DNA of 64,000 nucleotides, taken from assembly GCF_001514205.1 (NCBI RefSeq), contig NZ_KQ948763.1, positions 124,001 to 188,000 on the forward strand, in the 5' to 3' direction. The notes under the pieces are model-generated. The model was not told the DNA's origin. It searched no databases and saw nothing but the letters and a program-made list of their open reading frames with translations. Positions 8,456 through 17,782 of this stretch are shown here, in pieces (within the stretch, counting starts at the first letter, position 1; every line of letters begins with the position of its first letter). The DNA is from Streptomyces griseoruber (lineage in GTDB: Bacteria > Actinomycetota > Actinomycetes > Streptomycetales > Streptomycetaceae). The position numbers and the translations under genes are program-made.

Positions 8456-8778
8456 CAGAACACCTCGACGTGGCGAAACTCCAGCGCAGACTGGCCGAGT
8501 TCGCGGCCGCGCGGAACTGGCAGCCCTTCCACACCCCCAAGAACCTGGTCTCCGCGCTCAGCGTGGAGGCCTCCGAACTGGTCGAGATCTTCCAGTGGCT
8601 GACCCCGGAGGAGTCCGCGCGGGTCATGGACGACCCGGAGACCGCGCACCGGGTGACGGACGAGGTCGCCGACGTCCTCGCGTATCTGCTCCAGCTCTGC
8701 GAGGTGCTCGGCATCGATGCGCTCGCCGCCCTCGACGCGAAGATCGACCGCAACGAACGCAGATTCCCGGCGCCGTAG
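8452..8778 (+). CDS. MazG-like nucleotide pyrophosphohydrolase
   Basis: A 108-residue all-alpha NTP pyrophosphohydrolase of the MazG/RS21-C6 type, which hydrolyses non-canonical or excess dNTPs to the monophosphate. The metal-binding pattern is present: SVEASELVEIFQW (ExxE) and VTDEVADVLAYLL (ExxD). KNLVSALSVEASEL is the typical helix 1 entry. The start is GTG 8452, overlapping the previous stop by 4 nt. The close coupling to an ATPase gene suggests a joint role, perhaps in nucleotide-pool or stress response, but nothing in the sequence says which. Confidence 0.9.
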   Translation: MTEHLDVAKLQRRLAEFAAARNWQPFHTPKNLVSALSVEASELVEIFQWLTPEESARVMDDPETAHRVTDEVADVLAYLLQLCEVLGIDALAALDAKIDRNERRFPAP

Positions 8779-9005
8779 CCCGCCGGGCTGTGGACAACCG
8801 AGGGACTCTCACGGTCCGCTTTCACTCTCCGGAGTCGCCCGGTGGTCCGAAACCGATTTGTTGTCCACAGATTTCCGTCTTCCTCTGGCTTTTCGCCCCA
8901 CAGGCCTTCACTCTGGGTAGTGGAACGCTCTCTGTGCGCGAGGGCGGTGCGCAAGGGAGTCCGGGCGGACGTGCGAGGAGCACGTCGGACAGACGGGGGT
9001 GGCGC

Positions 9006-9506
9006 ATGGACGCGGTGCGGCTCATCCTGACCAGCAGGCGCGCGCTCGCGGGCAGCGTGGGCAGGGCGGAGATTCTCACGGAGGTGTGGCAGGCCCAGGC
9101 ACTGGCCCAGGCCATAGGAAGTCGGCTGGCCGTCTCGGGCCCGCCCGAACTGCGCGGCGAGGCCCTCGGACTGACCGAGCTGGCGGGCCGGGGCTGCGGA
9201 GTGCTGGACCCCCCCGACCTCGACCACGCCGATCTGCGGGCCGCGCAGCTCACCGCGCTGGACGACGCCCGCGAGGCCCTGCTCGACCTGGGCGGTCTGC
9301 TCGGCGAGGTCGGCATCGCCCTGGTCGCCCTCGCCAGCGCGGCGGACGACCAGGGCACGTACTGGCAGTGCATGGAGGCCATCGACGCGGCCGACGAGTC
9401 CAGGGACCGCGTCCTGGAGATGCTGCGCAAGCTGGCGGCCAGGGAGGAGCGGGAGGAGCGGGAGGCGAGAGGCGAGAAGGAGGGGGTGGTGTTGCCGGAG
9501 CGCTGA
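9006..9506 (+). CDS. DUF6099-like hypothetical protein
   Basis: A 166-residue, mostly helical cytoplasmic protein found in Streptomyces, which I place in the DUF6099 family from its opening MDAVRLILTSRRALAGS. It has no membrane segment and no catalytic motif. The C-terminal 20 residues are a charged helix rich in Arg and Glu (REEREEREARGEK). The start ATG at 9006 follows GGGGGTGGCGC. About 225 bp separate it from the MazG gene, enough for its own promoter. Function unknown. Confidence 0.7.
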   Translation: MDAVRLILTSRRALAGSVGRAEILTEVWQAQALAQAIGSRLAVSGPPELRGEALGLTELAGRGCGVLDPPDLDHADLRAAQLTALDDAREALLDLGGLLGEVGIALVALASAADDQGTYWQCMEAIDAADESRDRVLEMLRKLAAREEREEREARGEKEGVVLPER

Positions 9507-9555
9507 CGCCCGGCAACAGGGACCTCCGGGGCGGACGGGAACCCCGCGGTGCAGG

Positions 9556-10488
9556 ATGGGAGGCATGGATCTTCGCATTTTCACCGAGCCCCAGCAGGGC
9601 GCCACCTACGACACCCTCCTCACCGTGGCGAAGGCCACCGAGGATCTCGGCTTCGACGCCTTCTTCCGCTCCGACCACTATCTGAAGATGGGCGACGCCG
9701 ACGGTCTTCCCGGCCCCACGGACGCCTGGATCACCCTGGCCGGCCTCGCCCGCGAGACCCGCCGCATACGCCTCGGCACGCTCATGACCGCCGCCACCTT
9801 CCGGCTGCCCGGTGTCCTCGCCATCCAGGTCGCGCAGGTGGACCAGATGTCCGGCGGCCGCGTCGAACTCGGCCTCGGCGCGGGCTGGTTCGAGGAGGAG
9901 CACCAGGCGTACGGCATCCCCTTCCCGAAGGCGAGGTTCGGCCGCCTCGAGGAGCAGCTGGAGATCGTCACCGGGCTGTGGGCCACCGAGCCCGGCAACA
10001 CCTTCGACTTCCACGGCGAGCACTACGACCTCACGAAGTCGCCCGCGCTGCCCAAGCCCGCGCAGCCGAGGATCCCCGTGGTGATCGGCGGCCACGGAGC
10101 GACCCGTACGCCCCGCCTCGCGGCCCGGTTCGCCGACGAGTTCAACATGCCGTTCGCCTCGGTCGAGGACAGCGTGCGCCAGTTCGGCCGGGTGCGGGCC
10201 GCCGCCGAGGAGCTCGGCCGGGACGCCGACGGGATCACGTACTCCAACGCCCTCGTCGTCTGTGTCGGCAAGGACGACCAGGAGGTCGCCCGCCGGGCCG
10301 CCGCGATCGGCCGCGAGGTCGACGAACTGAAGACCAACGGCCTGGCCGGCACCCCCGCCGAGGTCGTCGAGAAGATCGGCCGCTACACCGAGACCGGCTC
10401 CCGCCGCCTCTACCTCCAGATGCTCGACCTGCACGACCTCGACCACCTGGAGCTGATCTCCGCCGAGGTCCAGTCCCAGCTGTCGTAG
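9556..10488 (+). CDS. LLM-class F420-dependent oxidoreductase (TIGR03560-like)
   Basis: A flavin or F420-dependent TIM-barrel oxidoreductase of the luciferase-like family, about 310 residues. It begins with MDLRIFTEPQQGATYD. The conserved stretch GFDAFFRSDHYLKMG, the F420-type segment RIRLGTLMTAATFRLPGVLA and GRVELGLGAGWFEEEH are all present. The usual LLM phosphate-binding segment is IPVVIGGHGATRTPRLAARF. The start is uncertain: ATG 9556 and ATG 9565 are 9 nt apart, and GGGAGG (9558-9563) sits too close to the second. The substrate is unknown. Confidence 0.88.
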   Translation: MGGMDLRIFTEPQQGATYDTLLTVAKATEDLGFDAFFRSDHYLKMGDADGLPGPTDAWITLAGLARETRRIRLGTLMTAATFRLPGVLAIQVAQVDQMSGGRVELGLGAGWFEEEHQAYGIPFPKARFGRLEEQLEIVTGLWATEPGNTFDFHGEHYDLTKSPALPKPAQPRIPVVIGGHGATRTPRLAARFADEFNMPFASVEDSVRQFGRVRAAAEELGRDADGITYSNALVVCVGKDDQEVARRAAAIGREVDELKTNGLAGTPAEVVEKIGRYTETGSRRLYLQMLDLHDLDHLELISAEVQSQLS

Positions 10489-10587
10489 CCGGGCGGGGGC
10501 GGCGCATCGGTGATCTGTGACAGGCCTGTGACGGGAACTATGGCTTCCGCCACAGGCCTGCCGGGCCGCTCCTGATGGGGTGACCGG

Positions 10588-11559
10588 ATGCGCCCACCCC
10601 GCCGGCCCCGCCCCGTTCGTCTCCTCCCGGCCGTCGCCGCCGTGCTCCTGCTCGCCACGGCGTGCGGAACGGAGCGGGCGGGCGGCGACCTCGGCGGCGA
10701 CGGCGTGGGAGCCGCCTCCCGGGCGCCCCGCACCCCGGTCACCGCCCCGCCCGTCGACGGCGTCCGCGTCACCGCCGTGACCATTCCCTCCGCCCCCTCC
10801 GCCCCCTCCAGCACCCCGACGCCCAGCGCGTCCGACCGGATCGTCCACGCCGACCGCCCGGCCGACGACTCCGGCGTCTCCGCCGCCTACGAGGTCACCA
10901 ACGACGGCACCGAGGCGCTGACGTACTCCGTGCTCTTCGACTTCACGACGAGCGCCGGCGAGGTCATGAGCAACCAGTGGGTGACCGTGCGGGACGTGGG
11001 CGCGGGAAAGACCGTACGAGGGACCGTCGAGCCCGGGGCCCTCGCCCCGGGCGCCTCGCCGGTGACCACCGTGAAGGTCGCCGAGGTCCGCAAGGTCCCC
11101 GCGGCCGAGGCCCCGGCGCAGGCGGGCGTCTGCCCGTCCTCCGGGATCCGGGTCACCGCCGACGACGGCGACGCCGCGATGGGCCTGCGGGTCGTCGGAC
11201 TGCGCCTGGAGAACTGCGGCACGAGGGACTACACCCTCGACGGCTACCCGCGGCTCACCCTCCTCGACGAGGACCGCGAGCCGGTCGAGGGCGTGCGGAT
11301 CCTGCACGGCGGCGACAGCATCACCACCGGCACCGGCCTCGACGACCCGCCCCGCGCCTTCACCCTGGAACCCGGCGAGAGCGCCGTCTCCGGCCTGGTC
11401 TGGCGCAACACCACCGAGGCCGGCCGGGATCCCGTGAACGTCCCCTACGTCCGGATCCGCGCGCAGTCCGGCGCCGCCCCAGTGACGATCACCCCCCGTC
11501 TCGACCTCGGCACCACGGGCCGGCTGGGCGTCGGCGCCTGGAAACCGGCGGAGCGCTAG
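10588..11559 (+). CDS. Secreted lipoprotein with DUF4232 domain
   Basis: A 323-residue predicted lipoprotein. The signal peptide (RRPRPVRLLPAVAAVLLLATAC) ends in a lipobox with the modified cysteine at about residue 27. A Pro/Ser/Thr-rich linker follows, then a beta-rich module at about 80-165 and a DUF4232 module at about 185-315 (CPSSGIRVTADDGDAAMGLR, later LRLENCGTRDYTLDGYPRLT). The two cysteines of DUF4232 probably form a disulphide. The protein would sit on the outer face of the membrane. The role of DUF4232 is unknown. Confidence 0.85.
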   Translation: MRPPRRPRPVRLLPAVAAVLLLATACGTERAGGDLGGDGVGAASRAPRTPVTAPPVDGVRVTAVTIPSAPSAPSSTPTPSASDRIVHADRPADDSGVSAAYEVTNDGTEALTYSVLFDFTTSAGEVMSNQWVTVRDVGAGKTVRGTVEPGALAPGASPVTTVKVAEVRKVPAAEAPAQAGVCPSSGIRVTADDGDAAMGLRVVGLRLENCGTRDYTLDGYPRLTLLDEDREPVEGVRILHGGDSITTGTGLDDPPRAFTLEPGESAVSGLVWRNTTEAGRDPVNVPYVRIRAQSGAAPVTITPRLDLGTTGRLGVGAWKPAER

Positions 11560-11663
11560 CCGGAAATTCCCACGCCCCGGGGCCCGCACCTCTGTACGTT
11601 GGAGCTGCGCACAAGCGCACGACCAGCGCTTTCGCTCCTTTCCGACCTTTCGAGGCACTCACC

Positions 11664-13133
11664 GTGTTCCTGACGATCACCACCACCGGCACCCCCGAAC
11701 GCCCCGCCACCGACCTGGGCTATCTGCTGCACAAGCATCCCGGGAAATCACAGGCGTTCTCCACGTCCTACGGCACGGCGCACGTCCTCTACCCCGAGGC
11801 CGACGCCGATCGCTGCACGGCGGCGCTGCTGCTGGAGGTGGATGCCGTGGCGCTGGTCCGGCGCGGCAAGGGCAAGGGCCGCGGCGGCGCCCCCGACGCG
11901 GCGCTCGCCCAGTACGTCAACGACCGCCCGTACGCGGCCTCCTCGCTGCTGGCCGTCGCGCTGAGCGGCGTCTTCTCCAGCGCGATGCGGGCCGTGTGCA
12001 CGGCCAGGCCCGAACTCCCCGCGCAGGCCCGGCCGTTGCGCATCGAGGTGCCCGCGCTGCCCGCCCGCGGCGGCCCCGGCCTCGTACGGGCACTCTTCGA
12101 GCCGCTCGGCTGGACGGTGACCGCCGACCCGGTGGCCCTGGACTCCGCGTTCCCGGAGTGGGGCGACTCGCGGTACGTACGGCTCGTCCTGGAGTCGGAG
12201 TCGCTGACCCTCGCCGAGACACTGCGGCACCTCTATGTCCTGCTGCCGGTCCTCGACGACGCCAAGCACTACTGGGTCTCCCCCGACGAGGTCGACAAGC
12301 TGCTGCGCGCCGGTGAGGGCTGGCTGCCCGAGCACCCCGAGCAGCGGCTGATCACCAGCCGCTATCTGTCCCGCCGCTGGTCACTGACCCGGCAGGCGAT
12401 GGAGCGGCTGGAGCTGGTGCGGCTCGCCGAGAGCGACGACAGCGCGGTCGAGGACATCGACAACGCCGTCGGGGCGGAGGCCGAGACCGAGGAGAAACCG
12501 ACCCCGCTGGCCGTGCAGCGCCGCGACGCGATCATCGAGGCGCTGCGCACCGCCGGTGCCGCCCGGGTGCTCGACCTCGGCTGCGGCCAGGGCCAGTTGG
12601 TGCAGGCACTGCTGAAGGACCCGGGGTTCACCGAGATCGTCGGGGTGGACGTGTCGATGCGCGCACTCACCATCGCCGCCCGCCGGCTGAAGCTGGACCG
12701 CATGGGCGAGCGGCAGGCGTCCCGCGTCCGGCTGGTGCAGGGCTCGCTCGCGTACACCGACACCCGCCTCAAGGGCTATGACGCGGCGGTGCTCAGCGAG
12801 GTGATCGAGCACCTCGACCTGCCGAGGCTGCCCGCCCTGGAGTACACGGTGTTCGGCGCGGCCCGCCCCCGCACGGTCCTCGTCACCACCCCGAACGTCG
12901 AGTACAACGTCCGCTGGGAGTCCCTCCCGGCCGGACACGTACGGCACGGCGACCACCGCTTCGAGTGGACCCGTGAGGAGTTCCGCGCCTGGGCGGCCGC
13001 CGTCGCCGAACGGCACGGCTACACCGTGGAGTTCGTCCCCGTGGGGCCGGACGACCCTGAGGTGGGACCGCCCACCCAGATGGCCGTGTTCACGGCCGGC
13101 ACCCCGAACGAGAAGGAGGCGAAGGCGGCATGA
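11664..13133 (+). CDS. hen1: Hen1: 3'-terminal RNA ribose 2'-O-methyltransferase
   Basis: Bacterial Hen1 of 489 residues. It methylates the 2'-OH at the 3' end of a cut RNA before Pnkp reseals it, which protects the repaired site from being cut again. The N-terminal half (about 1-240) is the bacterial Hen1-specific domain, starting FLTITTTGTPERPATDLGYL. The C-terminal half is the SAM methyltransferase: VLDLGCGQGQLVQALL binds SAM, and EVIEHLD supplies the metal-binding Glu and His. The start is GTG 11664 after GAGG. Its stop overlaps the Pnkp start (ATGA 13130-13133), so the two are co-translated. Confidence 0.95.
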   Translation: MFLTITTTGTPERPATDLGYLLHKHPGKSQAFSTSYGTAHVLYPEADADRCTAALLLEVDAVALVRRGKGKGRGGAPDAALAQYVNDRPYAASSLLAVALSGVFSSAMRAVCTARPELPAQARPLRIEVPALPARGGPGLVRALFEPLGWTVTADPVALDSAFPEWGDSRYVRLVLESESLTLAETLRHLYVLLPVLDDAKHYWVSPDEVDKLLRAGEGWLPEHPEQRLITSRYLSRRWSLTRQAMERLELVRLAESDDSAVEDIDNAVGAEAETEEKPTPLAVQRRDAIIEALRTAGAARVLDLGCGQGQLVQALLKDPGFTEIVGVDVSMRALTIAARRLKLDRMGERQASRVRLVQGSLAYTDTRLKGYDAAVLSEVIEHLDLPRLPALEYTVFGAARPRTVLVTTPNVEYNVRWESLPAGHVRHGDHRFEWTREEFRAWAAAVAERHGYTVEFVPVGPDDPEVGPPTQMAVFTAGTPNEKEAKAA

Positions 13134-15679
13134 CCGAGACATCGAACAAGGGCCGGGTGCTCCCCGTCACCGACCTCTCCCTCGTCGTGCTGATCGGCGC
13201 CTCGGGCTCGGGCAAGTCCACCTTCGCGCACCGGCACTTCAAGCCCACCGAGGTCATCTCCTCCGACTTCTGCCGGGGCCTGGTCTGCGACGACGAGAAC
13301 GACCAGAGCGCCACCCGGGACGCCTTCGACGTCCTGCACTACATCGCGGGCAAGCGGCTCGCCGCCGGCCGCCGCACGGTCGTCGACGCCACCAGCGTCC
13401 AGCAGGACGCCCGCCGGCAACTGATCGACCTGGCGAAGCAGTACGATGTGCTGCCCATCGCCATCGTGCTCGACGTGCCCGAGGAGGTGTGCGCCGAGCG
13501 CAACGCGGGCCGCACCGACCGGGCCGACATGCCGCGCCGCGTCATCCAGCGCCACACCCGCGAACTCCGCCGCTCCCTGCGCCACCTGGAGCGCGAGGGC
13601 TTCCGCAAGGTGCACGTCCTGCGGGGTGTGGCGGACGTGGAGAACGCCACCGTCGTCACCGAGAAGCGCTTCAACGACCTGACCCACCTCACCGGACCGT
13701 TCGACATCGTCGGCGACATCCACGGCTGCGCAGCCGAACTGGAGTCGCTGCTGGGCAAGCTGGGCTACAGCGACGGCGTCCACCCGCAGGGCCGGACGGC
13801 CGTCTTCGTCGGCGACCTCGTCGACCGGGGCCCGGACAGTCCCGGCGTGCTGCGCCGCGTGATGTCCATGGTGAAGTCGGGCAACGCCCTGTGCGTGCCG
13901 GGCAACCACGAGAACAAGTACGGCCGCCACCTCAAGGGCCGCAAGGTCCAGCACACCCACGGACTCGCCGAGACCATCGAGCAGATGGCGGACGAGAGCG
14001 AGGAGTTCCGCGCCGAGGTGCGGGAGTTCATCGACGGTCTCGTCAGCCACTACGTCCTCGACGGAGGCCGGCTGGTCGTCTGCCACGCCGGTCTGCCGGA
14101 GAAGTACCACGGCCGCACCTCCGGCCGGGTCCGCTCGCACGCCCTGTACGGCGAGACCACCGGGGAGACCGACGAGTTCGGGCTGCCGGTGCGCTACCCG
14201 TGGGCGGAGGACTACCGGGGCCGGGCGGCGGTCGTCTACGGCCACACCCCCGTCCCGGAGGCGACCTGGCTGAACAACACCCTCTGCCTGGACACCGGCG
14301 CCGTCTTCGGCGGCAAGCTGACCGCGCTGCGCTGGCCGGAGCGCGAGCTGGTCGACGTACCGGCGGAGCGGGTCTGGTACGAGCCGGTGAAGCCGCTGCG
14401 GTCGGAGGCGCCCGGCGGGCACGACGGGCGGCCGCTCGACCTGGCGGACGTCCACGGCCGCCGGATCGTCGAGACCCGGTACGACGGGCAGACGCGGGTG
14501 TCGATCCGGGAGGAGAACGCGGCCGCGGCCCTGGAGGTCATGAGCCGGTTCGCGGTCGACCCCCGGCTGCTGCCGTACCTGCCCCCGACCATGGCCCCGA
14601 CCGCCACCAGCCAGGTGGAGGGCTATCTGGAGCACCCGGCGGAGGCGTTCGCGCAGTACGCCGCGGACGGGGTGGAGCGGGTCGTGTGCGAGGAGAAGCA
14701 CATGGGCTCGCGCGCGGTGGCCCTGGTGTGCCGCGACGCCGGGGCGGCACGTAGGCGTTTCGGCGTCGACGGTCCGACCGGGTCGCTCTACACCCGTACC
14801 GGCCGGCCGTTCTTCGACGACGCGTCGGTGACCGAGGAGATCCTCGGCCGGGTGCGGGCGGCGGTGGACGCGGCCGGCCTCTGGACGGAGCTGGAGACGG
14901 ACTGGCTGCTGCTGGACGCCGAGCTGATGCCGTGGTCGCTGAAGGCGTCCGGGCTGCTGCGGTCCCAGTACGCGGCGGTCGGCGCCGCCTCCGGGGCCGT
15001 GTTCCCGGGGGCGCTGGCCGCGCTGGAGGGCGCCGCGGCCCGGGGCGTCGACGTCACGGACCTGCTGGCCCGGCAGCGTGAGCGCGCCTCGGACGCGGCC
15101 GCCTTCACGGAGGCGTACCGCCGCTACTGCTGGACGACGGACGGCCTGGACGGCGTACGCCTGGCCCCGTTCCAGCTGCTCGCCGTCCAGGGCCGCAGCC
15201 TCGCGGGCCTGCCGCACGACGAGCAGCTGGCCCTGCTGGACCGGCTGGTGGAGCACGACGGCACCGGACTGCTCCAGACCACCCGCCGGCACCATGTCGA
15301 CACCACCGACCCCGCGTCGGTGCGGGCCGGCGTCGAGTGGTGGCTGGAGATGACCGGCCGGGGCGGCGAGGGCATGGTCGTCAAGCCACTCGGCGCCCTG
15401 GTCCGCGGCGGCGAGGGCCGCTTGGTCCAGCCCGGCATCAAGTGCCGGGGCCGGGAGTACCTCCGGATCATCTACGGCCCGGAGTACACCCGCCCCGACC
15501 ACCTCGCCCGCCTGCGCGGACGCTTCCTGAACCACAAGCGTTCCCTGGCGATCCGCGAGTACGTGCTCGGCCTGGAGGCCCTGGACCGCCTCGCCGAGGG
15601 CGAGCCGCTGTGGCGCGTCCACGAGGCGGTGTTCGGGGTGCTGGCCCTGGAGTCGGAGCCGGTGGACCCGAGACTGTGA
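13130..15679 (+). CDS. pnkp: Pnkp: polynucleotide kinase-phosphatase-ligase
   Basis: A trifunctional RNA repair enzyme of 849 residues, the family's usual length. Residues 1-170 form the 5'-OH kinase, with Walker A GASGSGKSTFAHRHF. Residues about 185-470 form the 2',3' phosphatase, with metallophosphoesterase motifs GDIHGCAAE, GDLVDRGPDS, GNHENK and the late GHTP. Residues about 480-849 form the adenylyltransferase/ligase, with nucleotidyl lysine in EEKHMGSRAVAL. All three active sites look intact. Pnkp forms a complex with Hen1, encoded directly upstream. The pair repairs tRNAs cut by ribotoxins. The stop lies 2 bp from the stop of the convergent kelch gene. Confidence 0.96.
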   Translation: MTETSNKGRVLPVTDLSLVVLIGASGSGKSTFAHRHFKPTEVISSDFCRGLVCDDENDQSATRDAFDVLHYIAGKRLAAGRRTVVDATSVQQDARRQLIDLAKQYDVLPIAIVLDVPEEVCAERNAGRTDRADMPRRVIQRHTRELRRSLRHLEREGFRKVHVLRGVADVENATVVTEKRFNDLTHLTGPFDIVGDIHGCAAELESLLGKLGYSDGVHPQGRTAVFVGDLVDRGPDSPGVLRRVMSMVKSGNALCVPGNHENKYGRHLKGRKVQHTHGLAETIEQMADESEEFRAEVREFIDGLVSHYVLDGGRLVVCHAGLPEKYHGRTSGRVRSHALYGETTGETDEFGLPVRYPWAEDYRGRAAVVYGHTPVPEATWLNNTLCLDTGAVFGGKLTALRWPERELVDVPAERVWYEPVKPLRSEAPGGHDGRPLDLADVHGRRIVETRYDGQTRVSIREENAAAALEVMSRFAVDPRLLPYLPPTMAPTATSQVEGYLEHPAEAFAQYAADGVERVVCEEKHMGSRAVALVCRDAGAARRRFGVDGPTGSLYTRTGRPFFDDASVTEEILGRVRAAVDAAGLWTELETDWLLLDAELMPWSLKASGLLRSQYAAVGAASGAVFPGALAALEGAAARGVDVTDLLARQRERASDAAAFTEAYRRYCWTTDGLDGVRLAPFQLLAVQGRSLAGLPHDEQLALLDRLVEHDGTGLLQTTRRHHVDTTDPASVRAGVEWWLEMTGRGGEGMVVKPLGALVRGGEGRLVQPGIKCRGREYLRIIYGPEYTRPDHLARLRGRFLNHKRSLAIREYVLGLEALDRLAEGEPLWRVHEAVFGVLALESEPVDPRL

Positions 15680-15681
15680 GG

Positions 15682-16773
15682 TCAGCGTCCGGTGGTCGCC
15701 GGAGGGTCGAGGGCCTCCACCGTGTCCAGGGCGCCGCCGCTGTAACCACCGGCGATGTAGACGCAGTTGCCGGTGGACCCCGGCGGGCAGGGCAGCGCCG
15801 CGGCTCCGACCTCCTGGCGGGGTGTCGGCAGTGACGGCAGGGTGGTCCAGGCCCGGGTGACCGGGTTGAACGACCTGGCGACGGCGGCCGCGGGACCGGT
15901 ACCGCCCACCGAGTAGACACAGGTGCCCGTCTGACCGGGCGGGCAGCTGGTGGCGGCGACTCCAGGCGCCACCTGGGCGGTGGGCAGCGACGTCACCTGG
16001 CTCCAGGCGCGTGTGACGGGGTTGTACGACTCCACCGTGCGGGTGGGGTCGCCGCTGCTGCCGAGCCCGCCGACCGCGTAGACGCAGATGCCCGTCTGAC
16101 CGGCCGGACAGGGGGCGGCCGCGGCACCCAGGGCCCAGCGGGCCGTGGGCAGTGACGCGAGCGTGGTCCAGGACCTGCTGGCGGGGTTGAAGGACTCCAC
16201 CGTGGCCAGGACCTTGGAGCCATAGCCTCCCAGCGCGTAGACGCAGGTCCCGGTCTGGCCGGCCGGGCAGGGCGCGGACGCGGCCGCCAGGTACCTGCGG
16301 GCTGTCGGCAGCGAGGTGACCGTGCTCCAGGCGCCGGTGCCCGGGTCGTAGGACTGGGCCGTGGCGAGGATGACGCCGGGCCCGTTCCCCCCGAGGGCGT
16401 ACACACAGGTCCCGCTCTGTCCGTCCGGGCAGGGCGCGGAGGCCGCCGCGAGGGCCTCGCGCGGGGTGGGCAGGTTCGCCAGGGTGGACCAGGCGTTGGT
16501 GCTCCGGTTGTACGACTCCGCCGTGGCCAGCACCGAAGTGCCGCCGTGGCCGCCCACCGTGTACAGACAACTCCCGGTCTGGCCGCGCGGACAGGGCGCG
16601 GCGGCCGAGGCCGGGGCGTACCGGGCCGTGGGCAAGGACGGCAGGGTGATCCAGTTCAGTCCGCTGCGCGCACCGGCGGGCAGCATCGCGCACAGGACGG
16701 CGACGACGGTGAGGACCCCGGTCAGGGCGCAGCGGGCGCGCCACCTTCCCGGGGACGTGCGTATGGGGGGCAC
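15682..16773 (-). CDS. Secreted six-bladed kelch propeller with paired cysteines
   Basis: A 363-residue exported protein. Residues 1-37 are a signal peptide (ALTGVLTVVAVLCAMLPAGA). The rest is six consecutive repeats of 52-55 residues, each of the form W(S/T)xLxSLPTxR, then AxxxPCPxGQTGxCVYxxGG, then (T)VESYNPxTxA. These are kelch motifs, so the protein should fold as one six-bladed beta-propeller. Every blade carries a C-x7-C pair, 12 cysteines in all, which suggests a disulphide per blade. No enzyme motif or wall anchor is present. Start GTG 16773 has AGGAG upstream. A binding role is likely; the partner is unknown. Confidence 0.85.
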   Translation of the reverse strand: MPPIRTSPGRWRARCALTGVLTVVAVLCAMLPAGARSGLNWITLPSLPTARYAPASAAAPCPRGQTGSCLYTVGGHGGTSVLATAESYNRSTNAWSTLANLPTPREALAAASAPCPDGQSGTCVYALGGNGPGVILATAQSYDPGTGAWSTVTSLPTARRYLAAASAPCPAGQTGTCVYALGGYGSKVLATVESFNPASRSWTTLASLPTARWALGAAAAPCPAGQTGICVYAVGGLGSSGDPTRTVESYNPVTRAWSQVTSLPTAQVAPGVAATSCPPGQTGTCVYSVGGTGPAAAVARSFNPVTRAWTTLPSLPTPRQEVGAAALPCPPGSTGNCVYIAGGYSGGALDTVEALDPPATTGR

Positions 16774-16882
16774 GGCAGGCTCCTGTCACAGAGGGGGCGT
16801 GTACCAGAGGTGTCCCACGGCCCGTCGCGCGACCCGCCGTGACCGCCCGGCATTTCGCCCTATTGGCGCAGGGGGCCGGCGG

Positions 16883-17782
16883 TCATCCCACCAGCCGCAG
16901 CCGCTCCCCGCACACCCCCACCCGCACCGTCTGTCCCCAGGTCAGCTCCACCGCGTCGCTCTCGATGCCGTCCCCGAACGCGACGATCCGCTCGGACTCG
17001 ACGGTGAGCGTCAGCCGGCTCCCGCCGGTCAGCTCGCCGGCCACGTACGAGGTCCCCGTCGCCGGTGACGGCCACGCCTCCCGTACGCACCACACCAGCC
17101 GTTCCTCCGTCGGGGCGGGCAGCCGGGGTCCCCCGCCCCGCTCCTGCCACACCGAGCGGATCCAGCCGGTGGCGCCCGTGCCGGTGCCGACCAGCACACC
17201 GGAGGAGGCCTGGGCCTCGACGACACCCCCGTCGTCCTCGAGGCCCAGGCGGTAGCGGGCGGTCTGGTGACCGGCGGCGCCCAGATAGATCTCGTTGAGG
17301 GCCAGCAGCCGCTGGGTGTCGTCGGCGACCGCCTCGACCATGGTCAGTTCGCAGACCCCGGTCGCGGCGGTGAGTGCCGAGGGGAGCAGGGTGCCGGCGT
17401 CGGCGGGGCGGTGGCGGACCAGGACGCCGGGGTTGCGGCCGGGGTCGGTGTCGATGCCGACCACGGGCTGCCCGGCGAGGTACTTGGCGACGTTCGCCAC
17501 CAGACCGTCCTGGCCCACCACGATCACCACGTCCTCCGGCGCGAACAGGAAGCGGTCCAGGTCGGCCCGTTCCACCTGGCTCTGACGCCAGGTCAGGGGG
17601 ATCGCCGAGATCACCTCCGCCAGCGCGCGCCGGGTGCGGCGGTGCCGTTCGGCGATCTCCTCGACGTCCCGGCCCCGCGAGGAGAGGAAGAAGGCGGCCT
17701 GGCCGTGGGTGCCGTGCCGGGCCACCAGCTCCTCGTACTCCGTGGTGCGGTGGACCAGCACGGCCCGCGGGGCGAGACTCAC
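16883..17782 (-). CDS. NAD kinase-like protein coupled to an SPFH protein
   Basis: A 299-residue protein of the NAD kinase/diacylglycerol kinase-like superfamily. The nucleotide-binding turn reads VVIVVGQDGLVANVAKYL, where GQDG takes the place of the usual GGDGT; the second half has EIYLGAAGHQTARYRL and GVLVGTGTGATGW, corresponding to the NE/D and the GSTAY-like substrate loop. The altered GGDGT and the missing SxxY suggest a different substrate from NAD, so I would not call it a true NAD kinase. The start GTG 17782 overlaps the SPFH stop (GTGA), indicating a two-gene unit. Confidence 0.75.
   Translation of the reverse strand: MSLAPRAVLVHRTTEYEELVARHGTHGQAAFFLSSRGRDVEEIAERHRRTRRALAEVISAIPLTWRQSQVERADLDRFLFAPEDVVIVVGQDGLVANVAKYLAGQPVVGIDTDPGRNPGVLVRHRPADAGTLLPSALTAATGVCELTMVEAVADDTQRLLALNEIYLGAAGHQTARYRLGLEDDGGVVEAQASSGVLVGTGTGATGWIRSVWQERGGGPRLPAPTEERLVWCVREAWPSPATGTSYVAGELTGGSRLTLTVESERIVAFGDGIESDAVELTWGQTVRVGVCGERLRLVG

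Noticed and set aside
13019..16789. A 1256-codon open frame on the minus strand opposite Pnkp
   Set aside because: It is the GC-rich antisense of the Hen1/Pnkp genes and partly of the kelch gene; the repetitive acidic composition (QVEVL, GVQ, AVD) is a typical shadow and lacks domains.
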